Part shown: positions 12,267 to 22,884 of the stretch, piece by piece
Layout of the letters: each line of letters begins with the position of its first letter
Numbering within the stretch: the first letter of the stretch is position 1
Position numbers and translations under genes: made by a program
Assembly (NCBI GenBank): GCA_013400115.1
Contig: VXBP01008550.1
Span: forward strand, 34,569 to 98,568
Origin: Rhinopomastus cyanomelas
Lineage: Eukaryota > Chordata > Aves > Bucerotiformes > Rhinopomastidae
Reading direction: 5' to 3'
DNA: 64,000 bases
The notes under the pieces: model-generated
The model's database searches: none
The model's input: the letters and a program-made list of their open reading frames with translations, nothing else
What the model was told of the DNA's origin: nothing

Positions 12267-12822
12267 TCATAGAATCATAGAATCACTACTGATTGGAAGG
12301 GACCTCGAAAGATCATCTAGTCCAATCCCCCTGACACAGCAGCATCACCTAGACCAAGTCACACAGGAACTCATCCAGGTGGGTCTTGAACATCTCCAGT
12401 GAAGGAGACTCCACAACCCCCTGGGCAGCTCTGTCACCCTCACCGTGAAGAAGTTCCTTCTCAGGTTGATGTAGAACCTCCTGTGTTCCAGCTTACAACC
12501 ATTGCCCCTCGTCCTATCGCTAGATGACACCGAGAACAGCCCAGTTCCATCCTCCTGACACCCACCCCTCATATATTTATAGACATTAATGAGGTCACCC
12601 CTCAGTCTCCTCTTCTCCAAGCTAAAGAGACCCAGCTCCCTCAGCCTCTCCTTGTAAGGGAGATGCTCCACCTCCTTTATCATCCTCGTTGCCCTATGCT
12701 GAACCCTCTCCAGAAGCTCCACATTCCTCTTGAACTGAGGAGCCCAGAACTGGACACAGTACTCTAGGTGTGGTCTCACCAGTGCAGAGTAGAGGGGGAG
12801 AAGAACCTCTCTTGATCTGCTA
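12267..12822 (-). mobile_element. CR1 LINE fragment with late ORF2
   Basis: The left edge is the tail in reverse (CATAGAATCATAGAATCA). On the minus strand about 110 codons of late ORF2 read without a stop: RPHLEYCVQFWAPQF, then EVEHLPYKERLRELGLFSLE, then RGDLINVYKYMRGG. A frame change near the end of ORF2 (after TVRVTE) makes it non-coding. 5'-truncated near TCTTGATCTGCTAA. Confidence 0.95.
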
Positions 12823-13419
12823 ATTTTCGAGGTGATGGTGAATGACTGTGATAGAGGAAGTGCAGAAATGAGCCTTCTGGCATCAGACTTCGGTTGTTAG
12901 TGCTGCCAGTCATTGAACAGGAAATGTCTGCTCATAAAAGTAGGCTTAAATCTTATCAAATGTACCTCAAGCATCAGGTCTGAATCCAGCTTCACTGAGT
13001 TGGATGAGAATTGCAGTCCACTGAAAAACTAGGTTCCCTGATGGGTACAGGAAGGGGTAGAGAGTATCAGCAGAGCCTGGAGTAAACGGGCTACCTGTAT
13101 CCCACACAGCTACTATTTATTCTTAGGGGCCATTTCTCCCACAGTGCTGGGTGCTGGGATGACACACTTCACAGAACATGCAGGAAGACTCAATCCCTGT
13201 GGCAGAGATCTTCAGACTCTAAAGCACCATGTTTAGGTCCCCATGGAAAGCTTTTTTAAAAAAATGATGAGCTTGTTTGTTTTTTTCCTATTTGACCTGG
13301 CCAACAAATAGTCACAAGTCCCCTTGGCAGGTTCTGTATGTCACAGGGTGGATGAGGTGCCTTCTTTCTCCCAAAAGCTTCAGATGCCACATAAAGAGTA
13401 GACAAAATGTAGTATTTAA
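12823..13419. other. Single-copy spacer
   Basis: Nothing recognisable. Confidence 0.5.
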
Positions 13420-13520
13420 ATCACAGCATCACAGAATGCTTGGGATTGGAAGGGACCTCAAAAGATCATCCAGTCCAACCCTCTGCCAGAGCAGGATCAC
13501 CTACAGTAGGTCACATACGC
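13420..13520 (-). mobile_element. CR1 3' tail fragment
   Basis: ATCACAGCATCACAGAATGC and GATTGGAAGGGACCTCAAAA followed by ATCATCCAGTCCAACCC. About 100 bases only. Confidence 0.85.
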
Positions 13521-14034
13521 AGTCTTCTTTTCTCTCCAGATATTTTTACACTATTGATTGTAATTTTTATTTAAAATGCTATTAAAGTACTGTGCATTGT
13601 ATGATTTTGTTCTTAATAAGGACATAGGAGCTAGTTTTAGTAAGTACTGCGGATCAGTTGAAAATAACACTGCTTTTGGGCCGCTGCAGAGGGCATGGTC
13701 TTCACTCTTGTGTCTTCACTTAGCTTGCCACTGCAGGACTGTGTTACTGCTGTTATTAAGTTCCAACAGAAACACGTGCAAAAAGCAAGGTCGATGTTCC
13801 CATGACTTGAAGACCTGAGCAGATGCTGTGTTTGGGCAAGGTGTGCTGGAAAGAGAAGAGTTACGGCAGCGGTTGTTAATGGCAAAGGCACTGTCATGTT
13901 GGTAATGTAGTTCTTGGTAACATACAGGCTTTTCTCTTGAAAGTAGGACCTTAGGACCTGAGAATAAATAGATGACAGTGGTTTGCCCATTAACTTCAGT
14001 GTTATGAGATGCCAATGAGCCGCTGAAAATGAGC
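13521..14034. other. Single-copy spacer
   Basis: AT-rich. Nothing recognisable. Confidence 0.5.
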
Positions 14035-14042
14035 CTCTAGAG
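14035..14042. repeat. hAT target-site duplication, left copy
   Basis: CTCTAGAG, identical to 14,477-14,484. It fits the nTCTAGAn preference known for hAT-Charlie insertions. Confidence 0.95.
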
Positions 14043-14476
14043 CAGGGGTCCTCAAACTTTTTAAACAGGGGGCCGGTTCACTGTCCCTCAGACACTGTCG
14101 GGGGCCGGGCTACAGTTTGAAAAAAATGAATGAATTCCTATGCAGACTACACATATTTTATTTGTAGTAGTGCACAAAAAACAGGAAAAAAGAATGCAAT
14201 ATTTAAAATGAAGGACAGTTGTAACCAACAAAAAATATTTCAGTGATTCTATGACTCTCTGATTCCCGCTGGTGCTGGCAGGTTTGTGCTGCCTGGGAGC
14301 TGGAGGGAAGGAGGGAGAGACGGGGGAGCCACCCGCCTCGCTGATGCCGCCGTCTCCCTCCTCAGCCAGGCAGGAAGTCATCTGTGGCTGCTTGGTCGTC
14401 GTCCCCCCCCAACCCCCTGCATTGCCGACCCTGGGGGGCTGTATGCAGCCCACGGGCTCATGTTTGAGGACCCCTG
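14043..14476. mobile_element. Non-autonomous hAT-type DNA transposon (MITE), complete
   Basis: The element is 434 bp. Its ends are perfect 15 bp inverted repeats, CAGGGGTCCTCAAAC at the left and the exact reverse complement at the right, and it is flanked by a perfect 8 bp duplication CTCTAGAG. An 8 bp duplication and CAGGGG termini are the hallmarks of hAT-Charlie elements. It encodes no transposase, so it must have been mobilised by an autonomous relative. The first 200 bases are AT-rich with a GGGGGCCGG motif. The last 200 are GC-rich and look unrelated, with a CR1-tail-like GTGATTCTATGACTCTCTGA between them at about 14,242-14,263. From memory, the left terminus resembles OposCharlie-like families; the family name needs a database check. 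Confidence 0.93.
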
Positions 14477-14484
14477 CTCTAGAG
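14477..14484. repeat. hAT target-site duplication, right copy
   Basis: CTCTAGAG, identical to the left copy at 14,035-14,042. Confidence 0.95.
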
Positions 14485-16678
14485 CTATCTGACTAAACCA
14501 GAGGCTTTCCTTATACAGGTCACAGAGACAGCTCTGGGGGACTGGAGCGTGTGACGTCTCAGACTGAGTCCTGGCAGAGAACTAGGAGCAGTGCAGATGC
14601 AGAAAAAAGGAAGTTGCAGAGGAAAGCAGAGCAGTTTAGAGTCTTTAAAGCAAGACGACTGGATCCCAGCATACCTGGAGTGTTGGCACTTGTGCCTAGT
14701 GAAATATGTTGTTAGCCAAAATGTTTGATTTGGGGGCTGAACTGAACCCCCTCCATCACAGGTGGATTTTCAAGAGGAAAATGATGATGTGGCTACTTGT
14801 CCTGATGGCTACAATCAGACTTTGTACCTCTGCTTTTTCCTGCAGAATTAATGGGCATGCACAGATCTTGCTAGGCTACTTTGAACTATATTGAAAGACA
14901 GATGTTTTATTAATCTAACTATGGTTAGGCTGCTTTGAACAAAGTTGTAACAGAAATATTAAAATATTTTTACTGAGATGATAATAATTTACCTAAGTGA
15001 CATTAGTAAAGCAATGGATAGCAGCGACAGAGTGCCAGGGAGTGTTGTAGGCAGTAGAAGCCAGATTTAGAAGAATGCTGAGCGAGGTCACTAAGGACTG
15101 CAAAGGTAAAAGAGTCTTGACTCTGAGATGCTAAGATTTGTCCCACAGTGAGATGTGAGGGCTCATCAGGGATTTGTTTCATATAACTTCCAAGTGAGAA
15201 GTCAGCAGCAAAACAGTTGCTCCAGGAGCAGTGCAGTTAAAAGAGTTCGGGGTCCCACTGCTTTGTTTTCTGTACCCACAGATGACTGTCCTTCCTCTGA
15301 AGTAGCCTCATTGTCTCTGAGCTACACTGACATCTCCAGTTTGCCTCATCATGTCCCACAAGGTTCCCTGTAACACGCCAGACTCTTTCAAGACCCCAAG
15401 GATCTGCTCCACCACAAGGTCCAAGCCACTCATGCACTAGCTGGGCAGCCACAACAACAGGCTGCCCAGCATGGCCCAAGGACCAAACCACAGACAACTG
15501 GAGAGAATTTGCCATAGGTTTTCTCACCATGGACCATTCATCTGAGATTTTCTTCTCTTTGCTGCAGTTTTACGTAAGATGTGTAAGGCCCTAGAGATTT
15601 CTGGTGCTATCAGCGCTGAGCTAAGCCAGCTCAAACTGGTTGAAGCTACTGAAACTAGAATAAGCCAGAAGGTTTCAAACCAGTGATAGGCAGCATGGGT
15701 AGACAGACCGTCACTGTCTTCAGGAAGTGTGTGAGCTCCCAGGGCCCCAACTTTGAAAAGGCCCTTGAGATCCATCAGTCAGTGCTAGGATTGGGCTTGA
15801 TAATAGAGATAATCCTGTGTTACGCAGCAGTGTGTAGATGATCCAATCCAAGAGCTCAGATGAGGCAAACCTTGTGAGAGGACAGGTACTCTCTGTATTT
15901 CTGTGGCATTAAGATGCTCAGCACCCCACGCTGCTGCGTGTCCAGCAGCTGACTGCTGTTTGCTTGAAGATAAGTCAGACGTGGGCAGCAAATCGGACAC
16001 GCTGGATTGCATCTGCAGGGAGGCTCTGCCTCCCATGGGCAGCACTGGAGAGGCATCTTCCTCATGTAACACATATTTAGCCAGAGCCACTGAGGTCCCT
16101 AGCCCACACTGTCCTTCAGCTTTTGTGTGGTGGCTCTGACACAGACAGAGTGACAGCAAAATTGTGTCAGTTCTTTGTGCAGTCACTGACAGGGATTATA
16201 CAGAAAGACATCAGCAAGGCAGGAAAAACCCTTCAAAAACTGCAAAGGAATAGTCCTCTTTTTTTCCTTGTAAAATGGAGTGAATTTGGGACTGGCCAAT
16301 TTAAAAATTAATGGGATGCAACTCTCCAAGGGTAGTCAAACTAAGACAAACATGACCCTGTTTTTCAGTAGCAGCCCATCCTCTGGCACTGTCTGTATTG
16401 GGTGAAGGACATGCTTAAGGAAAGATGCACGTTTCAGCCTTGGTGACTGTCATGGTGTTGACACCCATCCCACTGCAGGACAGCAGTCAAGTACCTGCTT
16501 TAACTTCCAGAAAGTCCCTAAGCACTTGCTGTAATCCACTCCTGAGCAGATTTATCATCTCAGGTACAGAGACATCTGCCTAGGAATGATGGTGCATTCA
16601 ACTGTTCCTTTTGTTACGGGTATTTAGGAAACTTAATTGTGAGGAGGTCACAAGGCAGTACACTGTCATTTGACAACT
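14485..16678. other. Single-copy region
   Basis: 2.2 kb without repeats. Contains the hairpin at 15,440-15,470. A 133-codon minus frame at 15,785-16,186 has no recognisable domain. Confidence 0.5.
15440..15470. repeat. Perfect inverted repeat, 11 bp arms
   Basis: GCTGGGCAGCC and GGCTGCCCAGC are exact reverse complements around a nine-base loop ACAACAACA. The arms resemble the CTGGGCAGCC phrase found in CR1, but the flanks show no CR1 sequence. Confidence 0.85.
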
Positions 16679-17515
16679 CATAGAATCATTAGGGATTGGA
16701 AGGGACCTCAAAAGATCATCTAGTCCAATCCTCCTGCCACAGCAGGATCACCCAGACCAAGTCATACAGTCAGTCAGGGTTAGAAGGGACCACAGGATCA
16801 TCCAGTTGCAACTCCCCTGCCATGGGCAAGGACACCCCACCCTAGACCAGGCTGGCCAGAGCCTCATCCAGCCTGGCCTTAAACACCTCCAAGGATGGGG
16901 CCTCAACCACCTCCCTGGGCAACCTATTCCAGGCTCTCACCACTCTAAACTTCTTCCTCACATCCACTCAAAATCTACCCGTCTCCAGCTCTGCTCCGTT
17001 CCCCCTAGTCCTGTCGCTACCTGACATCCTAAAAAGCCCCTCCCCAGCCTTTTTGTAGCCCCCTTCAGATACTGGAAGGCCACAAGAAGGTCACCTGGGA
17101 GCCTCCTCTTCTCCAGACTGAACAGCCCCAACTCTCTCAGTCTGGCCTCATAGGAGAGGTGCTCCAGCCCTCTGATCATCCTCGTGGCCCTCCTCTGCAC
17201 TTGCTCCAGCACATCCACATCCTTCTTGTAATAAGGGCTCCAGAACTGGACGCAGTGCTCTAGGTGAGGTCTCACCAGAGCGGAGTAGAGGGGGAGAACC
17301 ACCTCCCTCAACCTGCTGACCACAGTTCTCCTGATGCAGCCCAGGATCTGGTTTGCCTTCTGGGCCACAAGTGCACACTGCTGGCTCATGTTGAGCCTTT
17401 CATCCACAAACACCCCCAAGTCCCTCTCCTCAGGGCTCCTCTCCAGCCAGTCACTGCCCAGACTGTAGTTATGCTTAGGATTGCCTCGACCCAGATGCAG
17501 GACCTTACACTTGAT
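16679..17515 (-). mobile_element. CR1 LINE with doubled tail module (copy 2)
   Basis: The left edge is CATAGAATCATTAGGGATTG. Two 3'-UTR modules follow (reverse order), joined by the AAGTCATACAGTCAGTCA linker. Beyond them lies late ORF2. The element is 5'-truncated at about 17,515 in CAGGACCTTACACTTG. It is the best-preserved member of the doubled-tail group because its coding part is still open. Confidence 0.95.
16958..17515 (-). pseudogene. CR1 ORF2 C-terminal remnant, frame open
   Basis: This is the C-terminal part of the CR1 ORF2 protein, downstream of the reverse-transcriptase palm. About 185 codons read without a stop or frameshift. Recognisable blocks in order are ERDLGVFVDERLN, QQCALVAQKANQILGCIRR, LVRPHLEHCVQFWSP, LRELGLFSLEKRRLPGDLL. 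The endonuclease and the palm with its catalytic aspartates are absent through 5' truncation, so it cannot act. The open frame suggests a relatively young insertion. Confidence 0.85.
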
Positions 17516-18627
17516 TAGTATCTGTGGGACACCAATATAACTGTCCTTACCTGCAGCTGAAGTCTGCATTGACTAGGACTGTGCTACATTGGTGCCACTG
17601 GAAAAGCTTTTCTAGTGAAATGTGTGCTTTGCCAAAACCTGAACAATCTTGTAGCCTCTTACCCCTCTTCCAAAACCTGGCAAGATAGTGAGGTGGAAAG
17701 CAGGAGCTCTCCACCAGGCTCAGTCAGTGAGGAATGAGTGTGGAGGTGTGGCTGAATGAGAAGAGATCCCTTTAACCCTTGCAGTGATTAGTTGTTTGGC
17801 CCAGAGACAAAACCTAAAGTCTCTGACTTGGATTTAATGCTTCTTTAAATGACAATCCTTTTCGTGTCCTAAAATGATGCAACCCACATACTGTCCATAG
17901 TGCAAAGCTAGCAGAAGGCTCTTCAGGCTTCTCACCTCAGCCTGTCTCTTTTGGTGACCATCACTTTCCTTCTTTTTGGGGTCTTGGCTTACTCCTCCAA
18001 CAAACAGCCATGTTCTGCCTCCAGAGGCCACAGGGCAGAGCTCCTGACTCCTTGGAGTCAGTGAGTGGCTGTGCCCTTGCTTCAGTGCCATGAGGCTCAC
18101 CACGAGCTGGTGAACTGAGCTCTTCCATTTCTGCACTGAGGTGGAAGAATAGGGTGCTCAGCCAGTGTAATTACCACCCCTAACAGGGCAGGTGGAGTAG
18201 AAAAAGAAGACTGTGGGTCAGTTTCTAATCTGTGTTACACTGCTGAAAACATCAGATTAATCAGTAGTGCTCCTTCCTATTTAACTTGGGCTCTGTGTCC
18301 ACTCAGAGCATTAGTCTGAGTCTCAGATCTGAAATCAGCAACTTGCAATTAACTCACTGTGTTTGTACCTTTCTGATTAATCATAACGCTCCATGTTATT
18401 ATTAATTAAAACTGCTACCATAAAGTGTTTAAATGTTTCTTAATTAGTTCTGGCTGGTCGACTTTTTGTTTTTTCTCTTTCCTACTGGGAAAAATAATTA
18501 ACCAGGGATAATACAAATAAGAATGTTTTAAATCAGTTCTATTAATTCGCTTCATCTAATCAGTCATGTGTTCCTCAGTTTCCTTTAAGTTTTATTGGAG
18601 GAGCTTCTTCTGCACTGGTGCTGCTAC
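17516..18627. other. Single-copy region with AT-rich motif-dense block
   Basis: 17.5-18.2 kb shows nothing. The part from about 18,230 is separately listed as a candidate non-coding element. Confidence 0.5.
18230..18600. other. Homeodomain-motif-rich candidate non-coding element
   Basis: Contains many ATTAAT/TAATTA/TTAATTAG cores within 370 bases (for example AGATTAATCAG, TGATTAATCAT, ATTATTAATTAA, TTCTTAATTAG, AATAATTAACC). Such clustering is typical of, but not proof of, developmental enhancers. No repeat signature. Confidence 0.3.
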
Positions 18628-18634
18628 ACCTGGG

Positions 18635-18646
18635 TGGCTCAGTTGG
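18635..18646 (+). promoter_or_regulatory. Pol III A box of the SINE
   Basis: TGGCTCAGTTGG matches the A-box consensus TRGCNNAGYNGG exactly. Confidence 0.8.
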
Positions 18647-18679
18647 TAGAGCATGGGACTCTGAATTCCTGGGGTCATG

Positions 18680-18689
18680 GGTCTGAGCC
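18680..18689 (+). promoter_or_regulatory. Pol III B box of the SINE, degenerate
   Basis: GGTCTGAGCC against the tRNA form GGTTCGAGCC, with a TC-to-CT change in the centre that likely weakens TFIIIC binding. Confidence 0.65.
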
Positions 18690-18803
18690 CCATGTAGGAC
18701 CTCTAGAGATAGTACTGTAGGCTTACCCTGCTCCAGCAGGGGGGTTGGACTTAGATGATCTTTTGAGGTCCCTTCCAACCTCTAACATTCTGTGATTCTG
18801 TGA

Positions 18804-19381
18804 TATAAGGACTGCAGTGAGAGCCGACTGTCCTGCCCTGCCCTGGTGACTGGGCAACTTTTGGATCTGGAAGACAGCGGGGGGGGGGGGGGGGGCAGTG
18901 CCATTTGAGGTCTTGACTTTTAATTGGGACAAGTGACGTAGCTGGATGGTGTTCAGATCTGAATTGCAGCCAACACCATTAGGCAGCCCCAACCTGAGCT
19001 ACATCCTCCTCTCGTAATGCTGCCATCTGGCATCATCAGGCAGTACGGCTCTGCAGAACGCCACCGGTGACAACCCAGCGTGAGATGGGCAGGAGCAGCT
19101 AGCTGGAACAGCAAAGGGGTGTCCTTCCCCTTCCTTGTCGGTGGGCTGCCAGAGCACAGAGGTGGCTTTTGCTGGAGATGGGTGCAGTTCTGGTACTGTG
19201 ATGGGCACTAAGCCCTGAGCAAGGGCTTTGCTAGAACTGTGCTGTGAATTCACACAGAGAGGATAGCAGTGAGTCATCGGTTGCAGCATCTACATTTGCA
19301 GAGTGCTGATTTCCTCCAAAAGCCACTTATTTGGTTAGTTTTAACTTTTTCCCTCTTCCCTTCTTTCACATTTTCCCTTTC
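18804..19381. other. Single-copy spacer with G17 run
   Basis: No gene. Contains a run of 17 G at 18,879-18,895. Confidence 0.5.
18879..18895 (+). repeat. G17 homopolymer, G-quadruplex candidate
   Basis: Seventeen consecutive G residues in GC-balanced flanks. Likely unstable in length and hard to sequence accurately. Confidence 0.9.
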
Positions 19382-19915
19382 ATAGAGTCATAGAATGCAC
19401 TGGGTTTGAATGCACTACCAAAGGTCATCTAGTCCAACCCCTCTCCAACACACAGGGACATCTAACTGGAACAGATTGTCCAGAGCCCCAGCCAGCCTGA
19501 CCTTGAGTGGCTCCAGGAATCAGGCCTCCACCACCTCTCTAGGCAGCCTGTTCCAGGGATCCCCCACCCTCAGATTCAAGAGCTTTTTCCTGCTGTCCAG
19601 CCTCAATCTGGCCTTTTCCAGTTTCAGGTTCACCATGACCCCTCATCCTCTCTGTTCCCTGCCCTTGTGAAGAGACTTCCCCAGCCTTCTGACAGCCCCT
19701 TTCAGGGACTGGAAGGTCAATATAAGGTACCCCAGATGCTTTCTCCTCTTCAGTCTGAACAACTCTAACTCTCTCATCCTGTCCCCAGAGCAGAGGTGCT
19801 CCAGCCCTCTGAGCAATTCCATGGCCTCCTGTGGACTCACTCCAACAGCTCCACATCTTTATAGTGCTGAGGGCTCCACAGCTGGATGCAGAACTCCAAG
19901 TGAGGTCTCCCCGTC
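19382..19915 (-). mobile_element. CR1 LINE fragment, 'GTTCTAGTTAGAGCTG' tail group
   Basis: Left edge CATAGAGTCATAGAATGCAC, then CATCTAGTCCAACCCC. On the minus strand the late ORF2 is broken by frameshifts, but phrases such as GDRMRELELFRLKRRKH and FQSLKGAVRRLGK are readable. The tail belongs to a group also seen at 22.1, 35.2, 36.8, 48.0, 53.2 and 58.9 kb. Confidence 0.94.
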
Positions 19916-19990
19916 GTTCCCCTCCTCTCCCTAAGCCTTCTCTTATATTTTTCATTTTTATCCCTCACTATCAGATGAACCCAACTACAT

Positions 19991-20116
19991 TCTGATTCTA
20001 TAACTTCTTTCTGATTCTATAACTTCTCCAGTGAAGTGATCCTGCTGTGGCAGGGGGATTGGACTAGATGGTCTTTCGGGGTCCCTTCCAATCCCTAATG
20101 ATTCTATGATTCTATC
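19991..20116 (+). mobile_element. CR1 tail module with duplicated linker (copy 5)
   Basis: The phrase TCTGATTCTATAACTTCT occurs twice, 19 bases apart (19,991 and 20,010), followed by the second tail module GATCCTGCTGTGGCAGGG through GGTCCCTTCCAATCCC and ATTCTATGATTCTAT. The same linker joins the two modules in the copy at 33.8 kb, so this is a severely 5'-truncated member of that form. Confidence 0.85.
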
Positions 20117-22089
20117 TAAATAGGAGAGTAAATTATTTTAGAGATTGTTAGAAAACATAAAGCGTTACCTGATGGCCAGGGTTTCAAACACAGACTACAA
20201 AGAGGTAAGAACATTATGGTAGCCTTTGTGTCATGTGTTTTGTCATCAAGTGTTTTTCGTTAGTGAAGAGTTTACTGATTAAATCTACTGGCCAAACTAC
20301 ATTCTTAGTCATGGGCAGGAGGCAGGGTCCTGGCAGGGCCGTGGAGATGAGCAAAACCATCTTCTGCAGTCTCTAGGCCAAAACCCAAGACTCACTTGCC
20401 AGTTTCTCAGTGATCCTGGCCAAATCTGGCTCCTCATAAGTCCAGGAGGAAAACGTCTAAAGGAAAGGAATTGCTCACCCTCTGTGACTAGAAGTGGGAT
20501 GTATGAGAGGGCAGAAGCAGAAATGATGTTTACTTGAAGCCTTTTCATGCCATGATTTGGGAAGATTTGTTCTAGAGAGCATTCAGTAACCCTTCACACC
20601 CACTTCGGGGCAGCAGGTATGGGCTGAGAAGAATTTTCCTCATGTAGCCAAAGTCACTCTGTGGTTGCTCTTCTGGGCTCCTAGAATTTACATAAGACAT
20701 TGCCTCTGGATTGTACTTGAATCCCAACAAAACCAGCAACTGGTCCCAGGAACAGAAGCTCTATCAGTGCTCAAACAGCTTCCTGTCTCTTAGTTCTGAA
20801 ATTTCTAAGTAAGGGAAGACCTTGGCTCCGTTAATGTCTGGAAGAACTTAGGGAAGGGTTGTGATGTGCACTAATATGATACTCTGCAAGCTTAGGGCCA
20901 AGCCTTGTTCTCTTGAAACTGAGCTAAAACCCCCAGAGGTTGGTGTAACCAGAGTTAGTTGCTGGTGCATTTGGTTCCTTCAGTTCTCTCGTTAGGTGAG
21001 TCAGCCCTCTCTTGCTGGCCAAATGGAGCTGAGGCTTTGGTTTTGAGAAGAATGCCCCAACATATGACCTTTCCCCATCACAGCTGCAGAGACAGCGCTG
21101 GTGACATATTAGGACCAGACATTTGTAACTGGATGCTTGCTGCAGCCAGGCTAAAATTGTAGTTACTTAAGCAATTGCCAGTGGACAAGACTCAGAAGTA
21201 AGCTGTAAGGTTTTGTTACCAGGGCAAATTGTCCCTGACATGAGAGAAACCCTGCTCTGCCTTGGTGCTGCTGTGGTCTGGTGCAGGGAGGCAGAGACAG
21301 AGGCAACAGAGGAAACTCCTTTATTTGGGATGACACGGGAGATGGACAAACCCTGCTGGTACACTGAGGCAGACAACGTTAACACACGGGCTTTCCTGTC
21401 AAAACAGCTTTGCTTTTCAGTTCCAGAAGGAATTCCTAACACTGAAATGTCTTACTGGGTCTCATGGTAAACTTCCTTGCAGAAGACCAGCTAACGGAGG
21501 AGGGGTTACCCTGCCTCCATCTCTTGGCTCACAGTCAATCTATTCTCTGCTTTGTTGTTTCCTACCTTCTCATTTTGTCTTCAGTAGCTTAAAGCTTATT
21601 CACTCCTGGCTCAAGGCTTCCTTTTTTCAATCTCACTCTCTTTGGCTTTTTCTTTTCTCTTTGCTTCAGGCCTGACTAGCCTGTTCTGCTCATCATTTCT
21701 TTAAGACTTCACTCCTGAAGGCAGGTTTTCCACTTGCTCAGGTGCAGCACAGGCTGGGGACGTGGTTTCACAGCATCATCACTGATTCCTACCTGCAGGT
21801 CCCATCACTGCTGTTCCCTGTTCCAGATTGTGTTATGTCCTACCACTTGATTTGGACATCCCATAGCAGCTGGTCCCAGCCTCCAGGCTGTAAGGGCTCA
21901 CAGGCAGCCCTCCTGCCACAAAGGAGAAGCCTAGTTTTCCTCTAGGAACTGGGTGTTTGGTACTGCACAAAGCTCCCTGACAGCAGCCCCTGCAGCGCAG
22001 CCACGCTCCCTTACCAGCAGAGGCAAGGTTGTCTTGTTTAGGGTCAGAGAGAGGGGGAAAGGGATTAAGAGAAGCCTCACGGGCAACCT
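20117..22089. other. Single-copy region
   Basis: 2 kb with no repeat, gene or RNA recognised. Open frames of up to 91 codons have no recognisable domains. Confidence 0.5.
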
Positions 22090-22439
22090 TCAAGTGAACT
22101 TCCAGTGCTTGAAAGGGGCTGTCAGAAGGCTAGGGAAGGCTGTTTGCAAGGGCAGGGAATGATAGGATGAGGGGTTGTGGTTTGAAGCTGGAAAAGGGTA
22201 GATTGAGGCTGCATAGCAGGAAAAAGCTCTGGGATCTGAGGGTGTGGGATCCCTGGAACAGGCTGCCTAGAGAGGTGGTGGAGGCCTGATTCTCGGACCC
22301 ATTCAAAGTCGGGCTGGCTGGGGCTCTGGGCCACCTGTTTCAGTTAGAGCTGTGCCTGCTTGTTGTAGGGGGGTTGGACTAGATGCCCTTTGGAGGTGCC
22401 TTTCAACCCAACCCATTTCATGAGTCTGTGATTCTATGG
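22090..22439 (+). mobile_element. CR1 3' fragment, 'GTTAGAGCTG' tail group
   Basis: GGGGCTGTCAGAAGGCTAGG, GGAACAGGCTGCCTAGAGAG, CAGTTAGAGCTGTGCCTGC, GGGTTGGACTAGATGCCC and GTCTGTGATTCTATGG in order. Confidence 0.93.
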
Positions 22440-22884
22440 TTATCAGACACACCAACTCCTGTAGGCTATGAAAAAATAACTTCTGCACCTGTAATTTTTC
22501 ACTTCATTTTGGTCTTTTCCAGAGCAGTGTTAATGGTTTGGTTTTCTTCTCACCACTCCAGCAGAGCCAGTCCTCTCTCCCATTTCATCTCTGTGGGATC
22601 TGTTCCTCCTTGCTGTCACAACTTTTTCATTCTGGCTTTGAATTCCGTTTCTGCACAGAAAATACCTCTAGAAGGAGGTATTTTTTATTATTACTGTAAC
22701 TCTCTTTGACCTGCCAGGGTTTATATCTTGTTCCATGTCTGATTTAGAGTTTTTGCAAAATATGCAAAAGGACGTATTTTGGCTCATGTCATCTCTTGCA
22801 CTTGCAACAGCCAGCTAACAGCCTGCAGCGTACAGGAAGGTGCAGCTCCTCTTGCTCCAGACACAAAGTGTGGGTGGTTTAAAT
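22440..22884. other. Single-copy spacer
   Basis: Nothing recognisable. Confidence 0.5.

Larger units (their letters stand above)
18628..18803 (+). mobile_element. tRNA-Lys-derived SINE with CR1-type 3' tail, copy 1
   Basis: Bases 18,628-18,700 are tRNA-like: acceptor-like ACCTGGG, then GGTAGAGCATGGGACTCT and AGCCCCATG, closest to tRNA-Lys(CTT), with CTG where the anticodon CTT would be. A 25-base linker (AGTACTGTAGGCTTACCC inside it) joins to a CR1-type 3' end with GGGTTGGACTTAGATGATC and a tail ATTCTGTGATTCTGTGAT. A tRNA head plus a LINE 3' end is the standard SINE design. TguSINE1 of zebra finch has an analogous layout but, as I recall, a tRNA-Ile head. A second copy lies at 25.4 kb. Confidence 0.88.

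Noticed and set aside
18628..18700. Functional tRNA-Lys gene
   Set aside because: The anticodon is changed, the B box is altered, the acceptor stem does not pair well, and a CR1-type tail follows. It is a SINE head.
19539..19955. 138-codon open frame on the - strand as a host gene
   Set aside because: It is an off-frame reading of CR1 ORF2 and its 3' UTR.
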